A stretch of 6,280 bases of DNA from Acidobacteriota bacterium. Its GTDB lineage: Bacteria; Acidobacteriota; Terriglobia; Acidiferrales; UBA7541. Position 1 is the stretch's first letter. Every line of letters begins with the position of its first letter. The notes beneath the pieces are model-generated. The model was given only the letters and a program-made list of their open reading frames with translations, was not told the DNA's origin and did not search any database. Shown here in pieces: positions 1 to 5,842 of the stretch. The position numbers and the translations under genes were made by a program. The stretch lies in contig QHYO01000652.1 of NCBI GenBank assembly GCA_003224135.1, positions 1 to 6,280 of the forward strand. The letters run 5' to 3'.

Positions 1-982
1 ATTTCAATTTCTTCTCGGCTGCCAGGCGTAACTTGCGCGACAAACTGCCGTGATGCGCGGTGACCGCTTCCTTCCCCAACCGCTCGGCAAGATGATGCGC
101 CATGCGCTCTGCGAGACGACGCGTGTTGACGAAGATAAGCGTGGAGCGGTGTTGCGTGGCGAGAGCGGCCAGCCGGTCGTAAATTTCCGCCCACATTTCG
201 TTGGACGCAACTGGTCCAAGCTCGCTGCCGGGAACTTCGACTGCCAGGTCCAGCTGGCGGCGATGACCGATCTCGACGATCGCAGGATCGGGGCGATCGC
301 TGCCAATCAAAAAACGCGCCACGAGTTCGATCGGTCTCTGCGTTGCGGAAAGTCCGATGCGTGTGAGGCGCCTGCCGGTCAAATGGTCGAGGCGTTCGAG
401 CGAAAGGGCCAGGTGGGCACCACGCTTGTCGTCGGCCACGGCATGGATTTCGTCCACGATGACGGACTCGATGGTCCGCAGCATTTCGCGGCTCTTCGCC
501 GCGGTAAGAAGGATGTAGAGGGATTCCGGAGTGGTTACCAGAATATGTGGCGGACGAGCCAGCATGGCGCGGCGCTCGTGCGCGAGCGTATCCCCGGTGC
601 GCACCGCAATCCGAATCTCCGGCATCAAGATCCCGCGCTGCCCTGCGAGCTGCAGAATTTCGCCTAAAGGAATTTCCAGATTTTTCTGAATGTCATTGCT
701 CAGCGCCTTCAGCGGCGACACATAAAGAACTTCCGTGCAGTGCGTCAATTCACCGCTGATCGCTTTACGCACCAGTCGATCGATGCAGATCAAAAAGGCC
801 GCCAGCGTTTTACCAGATCCTGTTGGAGCCGAGATCAGCGTAGTTTTGCCGGCAAAAATCTGCGGCCAGCCTTCTTGCTGCGGTTCCGTAGGCGTGCCGA
901 AGCGGCTGACAAACCAGTCGCGAACGAGCGGATGCGCCCATTCAAGACCGGAGGAGAGCGGTAGTGCGGACCCGGCGTTCAT
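1..982 (-). CDS. lhr: Lhr-type ATP-dependent helicase, N-terminal part (cut by window edge)
   Basis: Superfamily 2 DNA/RNA helicase of the Lhr group, which in studied members is a 3'-to-5' ssDNA translocase linked to DNA repair. Only the first 327 codons are present and the frame is open to base 1. Motifs in order: a Q-motif-like TEPQQEGWP near residue 32, Walker A APTGSGKT (52-59), Ia SPLKALSND (89-97), Ib TTPESL (150-155), Walker B DEIH (177-180, the Lhr-type variant), motif III SATQRP (212-217), then the second RecA domain with IFVNTRR (283-289) and AHHGSLS (from 309). The stretch [13 protein letters not shown] just after DEIH is a strong Lhr hallmark. ATG at 982 is chosen because the protein then begins about 50 residues before Walker A, as in the family. 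No clear Shine-Dalgarno precedes it. Family members run to about 800-1500 residues, so most of the gene lies left of the window. The family call is firm. Confidence 0.95.
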   Translation of the reverse strand, partial: MNAGSALPLSSGLEWAHPLVRDWFVSRFGTPTEPQQEGWPQIFAGKTTLISAPTGSGKTLAAFLICIDRLVRKAISGELTHCTEVLYVSPLKALSNDIQKNLEIPLGEILQLAGQRGILMPEIRIAVRTGDTLAHERRAMLARPPHILVTTPESLYILLTAAKSREMLRTIESVIVDEIHAVADDKRGAHLALSLERLDHLTGRRLTRIGLSATQRPIELVARFLIGSDRPDPAIVEIGHRRQLDLAVEVPGSELGPVASNEMWAEIYDRLAALATQHRSTLIFVNTRRLAERMAHHLAERLGKEAVTAHHGSLSRKLRLAAEKKLK

Positions 983-1119
983 TTCCCAATTGTAGATTAT
1001 ATCGTGAGGATTCGCAGGCGTCTGATGACGTCGGCGGGATAGCGCTTCGCATTCGCGATGTCATCCCGTTCGTTACCGGGATTAAGTCGGTCATTAGCGC
1101 AGGGATTGCGAGCATCCAC
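983..1119. other. Gap between fucosidase and lhr with a weak hairpin
   Basis: 137 bases separate the fucosidase stop from the lhr start, both genes being on the minus strand. The gap holds an inverted repeat ATCCCG (1063-1068) / CGGGAT (1077-1082) with an 8-base loop. A second CGGGAT copy at 1035-1040 could pair with the same ATCCCG arm. No T-run follows in the minus direction, so a rho-independent terminator is not supported. With the -10 box near 1000, the spacing suggests lhr has its own promoter. Confidence 0.3.
996..1001 (-). promoter_or_regulatory. Candidate -10 box (TATAAT) for lhr
   Basis: A perfect TATAAT reads on the minus strand at 1001-996, 13 bases before the lhr ATG. Transcription would then begin about 7 bases before the start codon, giving an almost leaderless mRNA. 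This agrees with the lack of a Shine-Dalgarno. The -35 position at a 17-base spacer (1024-1019) reads CAGACG, matching TTGACA at only three of six bases, so the promoter is tentative. Confidence 0.4.
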
Positions 1120-1169
1120 CTAAAGAGTTCTGACGGCGACGACGGTCAGGTTCGAATCGGGTGGATGCT
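1111..1169. repeat. 10-bp inverted repeat across the fucosidase stop
   Basis: AGCATCCACC at 1111-1120 is the exact reverse complement of GGTGGATGCT at 1160-1169, with 39 bases between. The fucosidase stop codon lies at the edge of the left arm. In the mRNA this could fold the 3' end of the coding region, but no T-run follows, and one 10-bp repeat at this distance is not far from chance in 6 kb. Confidence 0.25.
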
Positions 1170-2529
1170 GAGGGAGGTCAATCCGCAGCCGGCCTTCTGT
1201 CTGTCGAAATTTCAATGACTGTCCTCCGGCGAGCATGTGCGCGGACATCGCTTTCGCCTCCAGCCCGGATATCTCCAATGTCGACGACGGCCAATCGAAG
1301 ATGTGGAGGAAGAGTCTGCCGCGTTTAGCCGTGGTTCGAATCGATTTCATGTTTTGCACCGGACCGTAGGTGGTTCCGTATATCGATTCGCCATTCACGG
1401 CTAGCCAGTCGCCGATGGCGCGGAGACGCTGCTGAAATTCGAGCTGGATCAGGCCATCGGGTTGCGGTCCAACGTTCAACAGAAAGTTGCCGCCGCGGCT
1501 CGCGACTTCCACCAGGCTTCGAATGAGAAATTCGGCCGACTTATATTCACGATCATTCGCGTTGTATGCCCATGTCTTGTTTATGGTCATGCAGGTTTCC
1601 CACAACTGAAAATCTTCTGGCGGCGGAGCTACGCTCTTCAATTCTTGTCGAACCCCGCTATCGGTCGCCGCAAAACGCACGCCCTTGGTCGGGATCACGT
1701 TGGGGATGAACTGCTCGGGAGTTTGATAATCTCCCGGCACGCCAATTCGATCGTTCACCAAAGTGGCAGGCTGCAGTTTCTGGATCAGCTCAACAAAGCG
1801 ATTGCCATCGTATTTCTCCTGATGATGCAGTCCGTCGAACCAGATCAAAGCAACCGGGCCGTATTTCGTCAGCAGTTCGGTCAACTGCAACCGCATGTAC
1901 TCGAGGTACATTGGCCAGTCAGGACGTGTGGGCTCCCCGTTCCAATTTTCTTTCGCCAATTTCGTGGTGTCACGAAAAGCCGGGTGGTGCATGTCGGGTG
2001 GTGAGTAGTAAAACCCAACTGGCATGTCCCTTCGACGACCGGCATCCGCCAGTTGCCTGACGACGTCCCTTCCGTAGGGAGTATTCGTAATCTTGTAGTC
2101 TGTGTAGGAAGAGTCGAACATGCAAAAACCGTCGTGGTGTTTCGTCGTGAACACCATGTATTGCTGTCCGGCGGCCTTAGCCAAATCAATGAAGTGATTT
2201 GCATCGAACTTTGATGGATTAAACCGCCGTGGCAACTCGCGATACTCCGCCTCGCTAATGCCCCCCGGTGTGGGTGTCATGATGGGCCACGAGGCCTCGA
2301 CGCTAGCCAGTGAGTATGGTCCCCAGTGGATAAACATTCCAAATTTTGCGTCGCGGTACCAGCGTGTCCGGTCGTTCGCGAGGCCGGGGCCCAGTCCCTG
2401 ATCACGCATAAATGGGAGTGACGACCCGGCAAGCGCAAGTCTTATGAAATCGCGTCGAGAAGCCAAACGAGCATCCACGAGGGCTGAGATGCTATCACGA
2501 CACTTGCTCGCGCAAGACTGTTCGCGCAC
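1120..2529 (-). CDS. Alpha-L-fucosidase, glycoside hydrolase family 29, Tat-exported
   Basis: Retaining exo-enzyme that removes alpha-L-fucose from glycans, predicted to act outside the cytoplasm. The protein has 469 residues. A twin-arginine motif SRRDFI (24-29) precedes a short hydrophobic stretch LALAGSSLPF, a Tat signal. The GH29 barrel starts near residue 52: WYRDAKFGMFIHWGPYS (57-73), FTTKHHDGF (127-135), YYSPPD (174-179), the nucleophile Asp232 in LIWFDG, TPEQF (270-274), WETCMTINKTWAY (310-322) and GGNFLLNVGPQPDG (346-359). A smaller beta-rich C-terminal domain follows from about 385. Glu272 lies 40 residues after the nucleophile, close to the D224/E266 spacing known in Thermotoga, so it is a possible acid/base, but this residue varies in GH29. 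The listed start is GTG with no Shine-Dalgarno. In-frame GTG (residue 18) and TTG (residue 22) would give a shorter, more typical Tat n-region. It is divergent from the transporter gene. Confidence 0.93.
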   Translation of the reverse strand: MREQSCASKCRDSISALVDARLASRRDFIRLALAGSSLPFMRDQGLGPGLANDRTRWYRDAKFGMFIHWGPYSLASVEASWPIMTPTPGGISEAEYRELPRRFNPSKFDANHFIDLAKAAGQQYMVFTTKHHDGFCMFDSSYTDYKITNTPYGRDVVRQLADAGRRRDMPVGFYYSPPDMHHPAFRDTTKLAKENWNGEPTRPDWPMYLEYMRLQLTELLTKYGPVALIWFDGLHHQEKYDGNRFVELIQKLQPATLVNDRIGVPGDYQTPEQFIPNVIPTKGVRFAATDSGVRQELKSVAPPPEDFQLWETCMTINKTWAYNANDREYKSAEFLIRSLVEVASRGGNFLLNVGPQPDGLIQLEFQQRLRAIGDWLAVNGESIYGTTYGPVQNMKSIRTTAKRGRLFLHIFDWPSSTLEISGLEAKAMSAHMLAGGQSLKFRQTEGRLRIDLPQHPPDSNLTVVAVRTL

Positions 2530-2555
2530 AGCTGGCTTACAAAGACGCGCAATAT

Positions 2556-2571
2556 CCGGAACTAGTTACGG
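2556..2571. promoter_or_regulatory. Candidate operator, 16-bp imperfect palindrome
   Basis: CCGGAACTAGTTACGG pairs with itself at seven of eight positions, the only mismatch being G2559/A2568. It sits 27 bases upstream of the fucosidase start, where a sugar-responsive repressor or activator dimer could bind. The regulator is not encoded in the window and the binding family cannot be told from the site. Confidence 0.3.
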
Positions 2572-2736
2572 TCGTAGGCGACGGCAATGCGGTATGATGC
2601 CGAGCGGCTACCATCCAAGTATTGCCGTGCCTGAGCACCGCATCGGGTTTCTATGCACGATAACCGCACATCGAGAGGTCGTGGACCGGCAATTCGTTGT
2701 GCTGAGCATTCAACCAGGATTCGAGCAGGTTAGCTC

Positions 2737-2754
2737 TGGCCTCCAGGCAGGCCA
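2737..2754 (+). other. Small hairpin in the transporter leader
   Basis: TGGCCT (2737-2742) and AGGCCA (2749-2754) form a perfect 6-bp stem with a 6-base loop, ending 30 bases before the transporter ATG. It would lie in the 5' leader if transcription begins upstream. The role is unknown and chance is possible. Confidence 0.25.
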
Positions 2755-2784
2755 CAAGTAATAGGCAAGCCCTGCGGACTCTTT

Positions 2785-4125
2785 ATGGATCGAGAAGATC
2801 ACACATTCATTTCGTCGCGTGGTTCTGAAGCGACAACGGTGCCCGCGGCTGTTTCGACGAGAATCCACACTAAGATTGGCAATTTCCGTTGGGCGATCTG
2901 CGCGCTGTTGTTCTTCGGCGTGATGATCAACTACATGGACCGGCAGATCCTTGGCATATTCAAGATGACGCTGCAAAAGGAGCTGGGCTGGAGTGAAGTG
3001 GACTATGGCCACCTTGTCGCGGCCTTTCAAGCCGCCTACGCGGTGGGCCTGCTGCTGGTCGGGCGCTGGGTGGATCGCCTGGGAACCCGCCGCGGCTATT
3101 CACTGGCAATGATCTTCTGGAGTTTGGCTTCCATGGCCCATGCGGCTGGCCGGACCCTCGGGCAATTCGTCGTGGCCCGTGCGGCGCTGGGCGTCGGCGA
3201 AGCCGGTGTCTTTCCCACCAGCATCAAGTGTGTAGCAGAGTGGTTTCCGAAAAAAGAGCGTGCCTTGGCCACGGGGATCTTCAACGCCGGCACGAACGCG
3301 GGCGCTATCCTGACCCCGATTGTCGCGCCGATGATCACCGTGCTTCTGGGCTGGCGCTGGGCGTTCTTCACCGTGGGCGCATTAGGATTCGTCTGGTTGT
3401 TTTTCTGGTTGGTAGTATATGCCAGGCCGGAAGAACATCGCCGTTGTGGGCGTGCGGAACTCGACTACATTCGCAGTGATCCCAGCGAAAGTGTGCAAAG
3501 GATTCCCTGGGTCCGTCTGCTGTCTTTCCGCCAGACGTGGGCCTTCCTCATTGCAAAATTCCTGACTGACCCCATCTGGTGGTTCTATTTATTCTGGGTT
3601 CCGGACTTTTTGCAGCGAAGGCATAATCTCCGGCTCCTTCAGGCCAGTTTGCCGCTGGCGACCATTTATCTGATCGCGGCATTCGGAAGCGTCGCGGGCG
3701 GCTGGATATCGTCTTCGTTGATCGATCGAGGCACCACAGTCAACGTGAGCCGCAAGGCCGCCATGCTGGTCTGCGCGTTATCTGTGCCGCCAATTGTTTT
3801 CGCCACTCGTGTCGAGGGCCTGTGGTCAGCCGTTCTCATCATCGGCCTGGCTGCGGCGGCGCACCAGGGCTTTTCCGCAAATCTCTTCACGCTCTCTTCA
3901 GACATGTTTCCGAGCCGCGCGGTGGCCTCAATCGTAGGCATCGGCGGAATGGCCGGCGCCATTGGAGGAATGCTGATCGCGAATCTTGTGGGTCACCTGC
4001 TCGAGTGGACCGGAAGTTACATGGTGCCGTTCTTCATCGCGGGTTCGGTGTATCTGCTCGCATTGGGTTTCGTTCATCTTCTGGCGCCGAAGCTGGAGCC
4101 AGCTCGGATCAACGAGGCGATATGA
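2785..4125 (+). CDS. MFS transporter, anion:cation symporter family, hexuronate transporter (ExuT)-like
   Basis: Inner-membrane secondary transporter, likely a proton symporter for a hexuronate or related sugar acid. The protein has 446 residues, normal for the family, with about 12 hydrophobic segments from residue 34 to 434 after a soluble tail of about 30 residues. Family marks: NYMDRQ at the end of TM1 (49-54), the MFS loop motif GRWVDRLGTRRG (93-104), ARAALGVGEAGVFPTSIK (131-148), WFPKKERALATGIFNAG (153-169), DPIWWFYLFWVPDFL (262-276) and HQGFSANLFTLSSDMFP (360-376), all typical of ExuT/ACS proteins. ATG at 2785 is the first good start. Its Shine-Dalgarno is weak, and an in-frame GTG at residue 19 is a less likely alternative. 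The gene diverges from the fucosidase, which suggests co-regulation. The exact substrate cannot be read from sequence. It is not of the FucP fucose permease type. Confidence 0.9.
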   Translation: MDREDHTFISSRGSEATTVPAAVSTRIHTKIGNFRWAICALLFFGVMINYMDRQILGIFKMTLQKELGWSEVDYGHLVAAFQAAYAVGLLLVGRWVDRLGTRRGYSLAMIFWSLASMAHAAGRTLGQFVVARAALGVGEAGVFPTSIKCVAEWFPKKERALATGIFNAGTNAGAILTPIVAPMITVLLGWRWAFFTVGALGFVWLFFWLVVYARPEEHRRCGRAELDYIRSDPSESVQRIPWVRLLSFRQTWAFLIAKFLTDPIWWFYLFWVPDFLQRRHNLRLLQASLPLATIYLIAAFGSVAGGWISSSLIDRGTTVNVSRKAAMLVCALSVPPIVFATRVEGLWSAVLIIGLAAAAHQGFSANLFTLSSDMFPSRAVASIVGIGGMAGAIGGMLIANLVGHLLEWTGSYMVPFFIAGSVYLLALGFVHLLAPKLEPARINEAI

Positions 4126-4167
4126 ACGCAGGTTTCAAGGATTCAATGGCACCAAAAGGCAATCACC

Positions 4168-4184
4168 CGGCAAACTACTTGCCG
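4168..4184. other. Hairpin between convergent genes, around the DUF155 stop codon
   Basis: CGGCAA (4168-4173) and TTGCCG (4179-4184) form a perfect 6-bp stem with a 5-base loop that contains the TAG stop of the minus-strand gene (4177-4175). The transporter and DUF155 genes converge with only 49 bases between them. This is the best structure there for ending transcription, but there is no clear T-run on either strand (only a TTTT about 15 bases on in the minus direction), so it is weak as an intrinsic terminator. Confidence 0.25.
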
Positions 4185-5266
4185 CGAAACAGAAAGGAAA
4201 GATCGACAATCAGAATAATCACCACTGCCAACTCCAGCACAAAGCTGCGGGTTTGGTTGAACTGGTCCACCATAAACCTGTATAGCTCGCCGGCAGTGCG
4301 CAGCTTCTGGTCCACCAGCGCACGGTAGTCTGGCACGCCGACTTTGGCGGCGGCCAAACTATACAGGCGCGCATAAAACATATCGCTCAGGAACTTGATC
4401 GCGTTATCCACCTTCTCGGTCAATTCCATAACATCCAAGCGAATCGTGTTCAGGCGGGCCGCCTCCCGGGAGAGTCGCCAGGCGGTAGTTTTACGCTCGA
4501 GCGAGCGATAAACGCCGTCCAGTAGCTGCGTGAGCAAGCTGTCGTAATGACGGAATTCCAACAGCTGTGTGTTCGCATATTCGAGTATCTGGATCGTCAT
4601 CTCTGCGCCCTCTGTGCTGCCATAGACCAAAGCGCCCGTCCAGCCCACTACCAGAAGGTCTGTTCGAGAATAGGAAATGCTCGACTGCAAAACTTCCTGA
4701 CGTTCTGCCTCTGACAAGGGCACTGAGTCTCCGCGAACGAGCTGAGCAATCTCCTGGGCATGAGATGCAAGCAGCTCCCCGGCCGACACGTTTTTGCCGT
4801 CTGCCCCGGCTATTTCCGGAAGATGGACGATAAGATAGTCCTCTCTCAGCCAGGTTTTGTAAGGTCGAACGAGTGCCGGCTTTATACGGTTCAACGCAAT
4901 GGTAAGCAGGTCGCTTGCACGATTGTCGAGTTCGGCGGCATTGATCCATCGGTAGGACTCTAAAACCAGAGACTCCCAATCGCCCTCAAATGGCAATTCC
5001 AGTTCGATGCTGACCACTCCATAGTCATAGTATTTCGTCCTTACTTCGACGCTTTCACCTGTCTCGAGGACCATTAGACCGGCTGGCTCGACTCCGGGAG
5101 GTCTTTCAAACCTTAAATGATGCGGGATCGGGTGGACCACACTCGATCGGAGCTCTACGCCTTTTGATTCGAGCATGGACCGGAGAACATCTAGAGCGAT
5201 GGCCTCAGAAACATCATAGAGAAACAGAACCCGAAAATACCCGTGCAAAGGAGTAGTCGCTGCCAA
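4175..5266 (-). CDS. RMD1/YagE family protein (DUF155), C-terminally membrane-anchored
   Basis: The 363-residue protein matches the RMD1/RMND1/YagE family (DUF155), known from yeast sporulation and mitochondrial translation studies. Its bacterial role is undefined. The N-terminal part (about 8-110) is a mixed alpha/beta region. The core (about 100-330) is helical, with the characteristic run LEFRHYDSLL (235-244), LDGVYRSLE (249-257) and LTEKVDNAIKFLSDMFYARLY (282-302). A loop VPDYRALVDQKL (311-322) follows, then YRFMVDQFNQTRSFVLE (329-345) and one terminal membrane helix (about 342-360) ending in RGK, which suggests a tail-anchored inner-membrane protein. TTG at 5266 is the start: an in-frame TAG lies only 12 bases upstream, a GAGGTG Shine-Dalgarno sits 4 bases before it, and the next in-frame ATG (residue 31) would remove conserved N-terminal sequence. 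It stands alone, convergent with the transporter and divergent from the peptide gene. Function is not inferred. Confidence 0.85.
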   Translation of the reverse strand: MAATTPLHGYFRVLFLYDVSEAIALDVLRSMLESKGVELRSSVVHPIPHHLRFERPPGVEPAGLMVLETGESVEVRTKYYDYGVVSIELELPFEGDWESLVLESYRWINAAELDNRASDLLTIALNRIKPALVRPYKTWLREDYLIVHLPEIAGADGKNVSAGELLASHAQEIAQLVRGDSVPLSEAERQEVLQSSISYSRTDLLVVGWTGALVYGSTEGAEMTIQILEYANTQLLEFRHYDSLLTQLLDGVYRSLERKTTAWRLSREAARLNTIRLDVMELTEKVDNAIKFLSDMFYARLYSLAAAKVGVPDYRALVDQKLRTAGELYRFMVDQFNQTRSFVLELAVVIILIVDLSFLFRGK

Positions 5267-5270
5267 AATC

Positions 5271-5276
5271 CACCTC
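5271..5276 (-). promoter_or_regulatory. Ribosome binding site deciding the TTG start of the DUF155 gene
   Basis: GAGGTG on the minus strand, a full match to the anti-Shine-Dalgarno core, ends 4 bases before TTG at 5266. The in-frame TAG at 5278-5276 overlaps its first base, so no longer reading frame is possible. This fixes the rare TTG start. Confidence 0.75.
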
Positions 5277-5318
5277 TAGAGTATTTGCTTGTCCCTTGCG
5301 GAATTGCTCCCGAGCACC

Positions 5319-5324
5319 ATTTTA
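5319..5324 (-). promoter_or_regulatory. Weak -10-like box upstream of the DUF155 gene
   Basis: TAAAAT on the minus strand matches five of six bases of the -10 consensus and lies 52 bases before the TTG start. No good -35 box is seen at the expected distance. It is only a candidate. Confidence 0.2.
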
Positions 5325-5354
5325 CTCTGAGCTTGAAAAAAGGGTTCCCATCCT

Positions 5355-5366
5355 GCCACGCGTGGC
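5355..5366. promoter_or_regulatory. Perfect 12-bp palindrome, possible operator
   Basis: GCCACGCGTGGC is identical to its reverse complement. It lies 89 bases upstream of the DUF155 start and far from the peptide gene. It may be a dimeric regulator site or chance; no second copy is seen in the window. Confidence 0.25.
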
Positions 5367-5777
5367 CCCGCCAAGGGCATCCGACGTCCCGTTTTCACCG
5401 TATGTCTAGAGTGTGCAGGGAATCGAGGACAGGCGGGCGCAAACGAAGATGACCAGCGAATCGATGATGCGGCTCATCTCTAACTTACTCTTGCAGCTTG
5501 CTTTGTTTGGACAGGCTCAGTTCTCGAGCTCCTACCATCAACCGTGGAGTTCGATGGCAAGCGCAGCTTCGCGCGCGATGCCCGGTTCTGGAAGACGAAA
5601 AATTAACTGGTTCCGGCCGTTTGGCTGGCGTTATTATCCGGGCAGACGGGGCTCTGTAACCTTATGGGGCCTTGGACATCATGAGGGGCGGGGAAGACTG
5701 AAGCCAGTCCTCAGCGGACCCTGGGCGGATGCAAAATTGACATTCGTCATTTGCCATCTGGCCCGGCTTTTCAATGA

Positions 5778-5805
5778 TCTTCGGGACGGCAAGCCGTCTC
5801 GAGGG
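5778..5805 (+). other. Strong leader hairpin upstream of the cysteine-rich peptide gene
   Basis: TCTTCGGGACGG (5778-5789) pairs with CCGTCTCGAGGG (5794-5805) over 12 positions, three of them G-U, around a CAAG tetraloop. It ends 23 bases before the AGGAG ribosome binding site and 37 before the ATG. No T-run follows, so it is not a simple terminator. In the mRNA it could stabilise the leader or act as a regulatory element. The linker after it is A-rich and probably unstructured, leaving the ribosome site open. Confidence 0.45.
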
Positions 5806-5828
5806 AAATCCGATCGCAAAAAAATAAG

Positions 5829-5833
5829 AGGAG
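5829..5833 (+). promoter_or_regulatory. Ribosome binding site of the cysteine-rich peptide gene
   Basis: AGGAG, within an A/G-rich run, sits 9 bases before the ATG at 5843. This is the clearest Shine-Dalgarno on the plus strand. It supports both the reality and the start of the small gene, against the overlapping longer frame that begins at 5413. Confidence 0.75.
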
Positions 5834-5842
5834 AGAACTGTT

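Larger units (their letters stand above)
2530..2784. promoter_or_regulatory. Divergent promoter region of fucosidase and transporter
   Basis: 255 bases lie between the divergent fucosidase and transporter starts and must hold promoters for both. A plus-strand TATGAT at 2593-2598 matches five of six bases of the -10 consensus, but nothing like TTGACA lies 16-18 bases upstream. No convincing minus-strand pair is visible. Two structures stand out and are listed separately: an imperfect palindrome at 2556-2571 and a hairpin at 2737-2754. I see no gene in this stretch. Confidence 0.45.
5267..5842. other. Long intergenic region, no convincing gene
   Basis: 576 bases separate the divergent DUF155 and peptide genes, by far the largest gap here. 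Near the DUF155 side are a perfect 12-bp palindrome GCCACGCGTGGC (5355-5366) and two copies of TCTAGAGT (5275-5282 and 5405-5412). Near the peptide side are an isolated TTGACA (5737-5742) and a strong hairpin (5778-5805). A plus-strand TATTAT at 5632-5637 resembles a -10 box but lacks a -35 partner. The middle, about 5413-5740, shows nothing I can name. An open frame runs through it from 5413 but overlaps the peptide gene out of frame and looks fortuitous. The length leaves room for a small RNA or a long leader. Confidence 0.5.

Noticed and set aside
4..306. A 100-codon minus-strand frame at the left edge
   Set aside because: It overlaps the Lhr helicase in another frame on the same strand. 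The helicase motifs are continuous through this stretch, so there is also no frameshift.
50..667. A 205-codon plus-strand open frame opposite the helicase
   Set aside because: Antisense to Lhr motifs including Walker B and motif III, with no recognisable protein character.
1035..1082. CGGGAT/ATCCCG repeats as a rho-independent terminator for the fucosidase
   Set aside because: The stem is short with an 8-base loop and no T-run on the minus strand.
1462..2004. A 180-codon plus-strand open frame opposite the fucosidase gene
   Set aside because: It lies wholly antisense to clear GH29 catalytic sequence and resembles no protein; it is a shadow of the real frame.
2593..2598. TATGAT as the transporter promoter
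   Set aside because: Good -10 match but no -35 or extended -10 partner. Mentioned only within the regulatory region.
5656..5681. GTAACC upstream of the peptide gene as an ECF sigma factor (SigF-type) promoter, as I recall for bufferin genes in Caulobacter
   Set aside because: The sequence 16 bases further on is ATCA and not the CGAA expected from memory of that motif, and the site lies about 180 bases from the start codon.
5737..5742. Perfect TTGACA as a -35 box for the peptide gene
   Set aside because: The sequence 15-19 bases downstream is GC-rich (CTGGCCCGG) with no -10-like hexamer, so a sigma-70 promoter is not supported.
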